Shown here: positions 8,969 through 12,693 of the stretch, piece after piece
Layout: each line of letters starts with the position of its first letter
How positions within the stretch are numbered: the first letter of the stretch is position 1
The notes under the pieces: generated by a model
Database searches by the model: none
Told to the model about the DNA's origin: nothing
The model's input: only the letters and a program-made list of their open reading frames with translations
Translations under genes and position numbers: made by a program
From: Wuchereria bancrofti
Lineage: Eukaryota > Nematoda > Chromadorea > Rhabditida > Onchocercidae
Assembly (NCBI GenBank): GCA_005281725.1
Contig: SSBO01000015.1
Span: 166,702-179,394 of the forward strand
Direction: 5' to 3'
Length of the DNA stretch: 12,693 bases

Positions 8969-10932
8969 TCAGCATTGAAACTTCTTAACCTTATGAAAAT
9001 TCAGGCATTTGATGCGTTCGCATTGATCTTTTAAGACATTTATCATTTCAAATAATATCTGACTTATCAAATCTTTTTTATTTTTTCTTTTCGTCGATTA
9101 CTTTTTTGCTTTCTTTTAATAATTTCCATTTTAAAAGATGTGATGAAATATTTGAAACAATTCAGTGATTTAATTTAATTTAATTTAATTTCAATACCTG
9201 ATGATTGTGATGAAACTGTTGGTACAACTGATTAAATAATGCAATGTATCGATTAACGGAATAGGTTGAATCAAATTGTTTGTCAATTTCGATTATTATA
9301 TGTTGCATAGCTGCCATTACATTATCCAACATTACTACACATTTACTCAGCTGAATAAATTAATTTTAAACTAATAGTAATTTGAAATTTAATTCATCGT
9401 TTAAATTTTTGAATATTGAAAAATAACATTTTTCATTTGTTTCACTTTTAGTTATAATAAAATGATGTTATCATTAAAAATTATCAAAAAAAAGAAAAAA
9501 TTGTTAAAAATTAATTAATATCAAGATAAAAAAATATTTATTTGTCGACTAATTTATTAATTAATCAAATCTGTACATTCATTTAACTTATTAGCATGTT
9601 TAAATTCAGGTGGCTAAATTTAATTTTGAGCTGAAGAAATTCTTTGCATCATACCGATTGTTGCTCTGTTAATTTTGAATTTTGGAGTTTTTGTTTAATG
9701 TTGGCAAGTTTTTTTCTTGCGCATTTAACATCTAACAATTGCTTTTTAATTTTTACTCTGTCGTAAATGAGTAAACGTATCGTTGAACAATATTCATCCA
9801 ATCCCATTTTTCGTTTCTGAAATAAAAACAAAGAAAAAAAAAATGTTTGTTTGTTAGTTTGAAAGATAAAAAAGGAACAAACAAAATATGAAAATTTTTT
9901 AGAAATAAATTTTTTAAAATTTATAAAAAGTAGTTCAAACAAAGCAAACATATCATTGTTTGCTGGTGATAGCAATACATATTAAATGAATTTTATATTT
10001 GATTACTTGAAATGCATCTATTTTAAGTAAATTATTCTCCATCATATAAATACTTGACAATATATCATTTTCCAATGTTTTTTCTGAAATTATTTATCCA
10101 CTAAAGACAATATACAATTTATAATTTTTGATGAAAAAAATGGCAGTGTTTCATTCTTTGAAATTAACCAATATTTCAAATCTGAAAAGATCAATTAGAT
10201 AGTGAATTTTTTACCTTACCTTACCTTACCTTACTTTACCTTACCTTGTAAGGTATTAACTTCATTATAAAATGGATGGTACTGAATGGATGACATATGA
10301 CTGATGCTAGAATCGGATTCCAATGACATACGTATTCCTTTCAGAGTAGACAACCTGGATTCGATGTCGTATTTTATATATTTAAAAATGTTTATCAATT
10401 TGTCTTCCACATTTATGCATTTTTCTTGCATCTACAAAATATTAGAAATTTCGATACTTGAAGGCTCAGTGATCGCATCATATGTAATTAATTTTATTAG
10501 CTAATTTATAATTAAAAAATTCAAGTTAGTCTAGCTTTATATATATATAAATTAAATTGTATTTATTAGATTATCAAACTTAATTTAACTAATTCATAAC
10601 TATATCGGTAAAATAATATTAAACTAATTAACGAAACTTTAATAAGTACCATAAATTATTTATGGAAAAAGTAATGAAGACTGATTAAATTATCTTCCAT
10701 ACAATTATAAACAATATTATTTACATGGTTTGCCTGATTAAATTATCTTCTATATAATTATAAATGTATCAAAATTAATAGAATTTTAAATTTAACTAAC
10801 AATAGTAATATCAGTTACGTCATCATGTAAACACTCCCAAGTTTTATCAGTGAAATCTTTGACTTTCTCTTCCCAATTCATTTTGATCATTTGTGAGTGA
10901 GCGTCCTTAATTAAATCATTCATCTTTCTCAT
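8969..10932 (-). CDS. Divergent amphiphysin/BIN3-like BAR-domain protein (six exons)
   Basis: Exons on the minus strand: 10932-10819, 10431-10245, 10083-10007, 9816-9655, 9350-9198 and 9058-8969. All five introns are GT-AG (139-387 nt) and the phases join into one 260-residue frame ending in TGA, close to BIN3 and Rvs161 in length. The product is charged and helical throughout. ENNLLKIDAFQ (116-126) fits the amphiphysin ENNDLLWxDYHQ helix, QLLDVKCARKKL (152-163) fits KLVDYDSARHHL, and EIDKQF to QLYQQF (201-226) fits the helix-3 region ELPSLWNSRVGFYVNTFQ. BAR proteins dimerise into crescents that bind and curve membranes. There is no SH3 domain, signal peptide or membrane segment. Identity to known proteins is low, so it may be a lineage-specific branch. 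The N-terminus is uncertain: ATG 10923 is an alternative, and an acceptor at 10946-10947 may be a cis- or trans-splice site. The last exon has the weakest acceptor (aagtcag) and could instead splice at 8989. Confidence 0.75.
9169..9191. repeat. (TTTAA) pentanucleotide repeat in intron 5 of the BAR gene
   Basis: Just over four units of TAATT lie about 6 bp inside the intron from the donor at 9197-9196. Their closeness to the splice site is notable because another intron of the same gene also opens with a pentanucleotide repeat. Confidence 0.8.
10211..10245 (-). repeat. (GGTAA)7 repeat forming serial splice donors of intron 2
   Basis: On the minus strand seven units (six GGTAA, one AGTAA at 10235-10231) run from the last base of exon 2 into the intron. 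Most units provide a near-consensus donor, G|GTAAG, 5 nt apart. Only the first (exon end 10245) keeps the 260-residue frame. The next donors shift the frame, and extension of 15 nt or more meets the in-frame TAA at 10233-10231. The exon-intron edge is thus made of a microsatellite. Confidence 0.85.
10681..10766. repeat. Direct repeat, about 33 bp, spaced 53 bp, in intron 1 of the BAR gene
   Basis: CTGATTAAATTATCTTC begins at both 10681 and 10734. The similarity continues through TATAATTATAAA-like sequence to about 10713 and 10766 with a few mismatches. It is an old local tandem duplication within the intron with no evident function. Confidence 0.7.
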
Positions 10933-11189
10933 TTCCGTCTCTGAGCTAAATACTTTATAGTTCAATGAGTGTATTTTGAAAAGAAACAAGAAAAGCATCA
11001 AAATCAATAAAAGAAACTTTGTTATATTTATCAGAGCCTTTGAGTCTTACTTATTTTGAATAAAAATAAATTGTTTAATTTTTTTTTTTTTGATTACCGT
11101 AAGAAACGAAATAAAATATAATTAATAGATAGAGAAATAAAAGCTGATAAACTTTCAAATATTTTGTTGACAAAATTTCAACGGAATAA

Positions 11190-11260
11190 TAAGCCACGTG
11201 TGAATTCTATCGCTTGCTTAAGGTGGCACTGCGCAACCGTCCTTTGCTTATCTTTAAATT
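11190..11260 (-). promoter_or_regulatory. Possible promoter region of the BAR gene
   Basis: This patch is much less AT-rich than its surroundings. It contains an E-box, CACGTG (11195-11200), and the GC-rich stretch GTGGCACTGCGCAACCGTCC near 11223-11242. It sits about 260-330 bp upstream of the proposed start codon, where a compact-genome promoter could be. It has no long open frame with good splice sites, though a short 5' exon is not excluded. Confidence 0.3.
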
Positions 11261-11349
11261 ATCAATAGTATATCACAGCTAATAATCATTATTATCTATT
11301 AATGTTAATCACTTCATCGTCATTTATTTCACTACTTTTGCTATTTCTT

Positions 11350-11398
11350 TTATTACTATTATTATTATTATCATTATTATTATTAATTATTATTATTT
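11350..11398. repeat. Imperfect (TTA)n microsatellite
   Basis: A run of ATT/TTA units with a TCA interruption. It resembles the tract in the tandem array but its flanks are unrelated. Confidence 0.8.
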
Positions 11399-12393
11399 CA
11401 TTAGTTGTAATGTGAATTTTTTATATAGAATTATTTGATATTACAGAAGAAAACGGTTACCATCTCTGCATACACTAATGAAACTAAAATTGCATATGAA
11501 TTATGTAATTAACTAATATGAAAAGCATGTAGTTAATCAAATTAGGTAAAATTCATGCATGAACAATAAGCAACTATTTCTTTCAAGAAATATTATTTGT
11601 CCAGATGGAACTACTGAAATCGGAAAATACGAATGGATCATAAAAAAATAAAAGTAAATAAGTCGCATCATTTGAAGTTAGCAGTAAACTCATACTAAAT
11701 GCTAATTAATTACTAAACTCAAACTAACCGTACTGTTGTTTATTGTTAACAATACATTCCTATTTCTATCACAAATTTTTGTAGTCCACCTTGTAAGATG
11801 ACAAAGTAATTCGTAATTGCAATAATGATTCATTCTTAAATTTAAATTAACTATGTTTAATTCTTTTATCAAATATTCGACAATTATCATTTTATTTCGT
11901 TCTCTTATGATAACTATTACTCATATGGCATAATCTTATTTTAACCTCGGAGATTTTTTGATCTGACTAAAAGGAAATTAATAGTAACGATGATAACTTC
12001 AACTAATTATCATACTTTCTTCCAACTAATATTTTTATTTATAAAGAGAAAGGCAATAGATACTATTAATTTGCAATTAAATAATATTAATTTCGATTTA
12101 AAACTGATTATTTCCGTCCATTTTCTATTATTAATTGATTAACACAATAAGAAAACATTTTCAAGTAAATTCTTTAAGTTTTACATTTCAGTTTTTAATA
12201 CCGGTAACTCTTTTAATTTTTTAAAGGAAAAGAAATATTTTTTTAACATTGAAACTATGTATGTTTGTTGCATACAAAGTTTTTACAATCAATTCCAATC
12301 CGTTAAATGAAACGACTAACAAAAATTGCTAAAAATTCGAATTATTTCGGTTAATTTTCGCATTAACTTAAATATTTTTTCAAACATTAACAT

Positions 12394-12570
12394 TCAAAGA
12401 GTTATTATTGCTTTTTCATAGTTACTTAATAACTCTGAGAGATACTTTTTCCTTTCTTCGAATCTTTTATTTATCTTATCGCAAATAATTTCTTCGAATT
12501 TCATATTTTGTAGATCAATATATGATTGAATATTTTCAGTAGAGCTAAGAAGGAACGGATAAATTGCCAT
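12394..12570 (-). CDS. Probable last exon of a second BAR-like gene (5' part outside the window or intronic)
   Basis: This minus-strand frame of 58 codons ends in TGA at 12396-12394 and is rich in E, K, L and Y with helical spacing. A strong acceptor, ccttcttag, at 12546-12545 suggests the true exon starts at 12544 and runs 151 nt; otherwise translation could begin at the ATG at 12570. INKRFEERKKYLSELLSNYE (residues 31-50) lines up with IDKQF...NRYIALFNQLYQ in exon 5 of the BAR gene (I-x-K-x-F, then [KR]-Y-[LI] and a leucine/tyrosine helix). That region is helix 3 of BAR domains. This points to a tandem paralogue in the same orientation. A possible donor (gtaact) at about 12430 means the stop might not be used. 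Other coiled-coil proteins could give the same look. Confidence 0.45.
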   Translation of the reverse strand: MAIYPFLLSSTENIQSYIDLQNMKFEEIICDKINKRFEERKKYLSELLSNYEKAIITL

Positions 12571-12693
12571 CGATGTTTAAAGTTAAATCATAAAATGTTC
12601 AATTTAATCAAATATCGATTTTGTTGTTATTCCGTTCATGTTAAAGTAATGCATTTTCATCTATTTAAAAGAAGGAATTAAAATTTCTTTTGA

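Larger units (their letters stand above)
10933..12393. other. Region upstream of the BAR gene, mostly unassigned
   Basis: This holds the presumed 5' flank of the BAR gene and the spacer to the segment at 12394. Besides the GC-richer patch at 11190-11260 and the TTA tract at 11350 I see only weak exon-like pieces on the minus strand. One is a 21-bp open piece at about 11968-11948 between a ccttttag acceptor and a gtta donor. The other is a 62-codon open frame at 11890-11702 without a good acceptor. Neither is firm enough to call. Extra 5' exons of the BAR gene, or 3' exons of the gene at the right edge, could be hidden here. Confidence 0.5.

Noticed and set aside
10304..10504. Plus-strand 66-codon open frame
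   Set aside because: It is the antisense shadow of exon 2 of the BAR gene.
10941..11007. N-terminal extension of the BAR gene beginning MILMLFLFLF, like a signal peptide
   Set aside because: The stretch is pyrimidine-rich and ends in ag just before the proposed start, which fits an intron or trans-splice acceptor better. BAR proteins of this type are cytosolic.
11702..11890. 62-codon minus-strand open frame rich in N, L and C
   Set aside because: It lacks a convincing acceptor and resembles no family I recognise. Two donor-like sites occur in it, but nothing links it to the neighbouring exons.
12570..12660. Possible exon starting at the ATG at 12660 right after a tttaaatag acceptor
   Set aside because: It meets a stop after 18 codons, and there is no GT donor on the minus strand from 12660 through 12570 to splice it onward.

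Overview
The window is very AT-rich, intron-containing eukaryotic DNA. Three things suggest a nematode, possibly a filarial-type genome: splice acceptors of the short nematode type (tttcag, atttcag, attcag), compact introns of about 140-400 nt, and a Pmp3/UPF0057 gene of the kind nematodes carry. No SL RNA, rRNA or tRNA was seen to settle the taxonomy, so the organism is an inference. No virus, transposon ORF or CRISPR array was found.

Positions 1-5697 hold two head-to-tail copies of a repeat unit of about 2.9 kb (offset 2902, falling to 2901 after one poly-A length change). Read side by side, the copies differ by one adjacent dinucleotide (AC/GT at 707-708 versus 3609-3610) and one base in a poly-A run (19 versus 18). 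The window opens inside the first copy and the second ends in a (CT)n tract, where single-copy sequence begins. I see no gene in the unit. It carries ATT, CT, AAC and GA microsatellites, a G-quadruplex/mirror-repeat tract and a perfect 12-bp homeodomain-like palindrome. The copies are so alike that they are a very recent duplication, a homogenised array or an assembly artefact.

Positions 5701-6879 show nothing recognisable. At 6880-7457 (+) is a two-exon gene for a 58-residue Pmp3/UPF0057 membrane proteolipid. Its intron holds a cluster of GATA-factor-like sites and its 3' end a run of GTGACA repeats able to form alternative hairpins.

Facing it tail to tail on the minus strand, 10932-8969, is a six-exon gene. 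All its junctions are GT-AG and keep one reading frame, giving a predicted 260-residue BAR-domain protein. It resembles a very divergent amphiphysin/BIN3/Rvs161-type N-BAR protein with no SH3 domain. Its second intron begins with seven copies of a pentanucleotide that is itself a splice-donor consensus. A locally GC-richer patch at 11190-11260 may be its promoter.

At the right end (12570-12394, minus) is another apparent coding segment. It ends in a stop and resembles the fifth exon of the BAR gene, so a related gene may lie in tandem upstream and run off the window. The two recognised genes have no evident joint pathway, though both products act at membranes.
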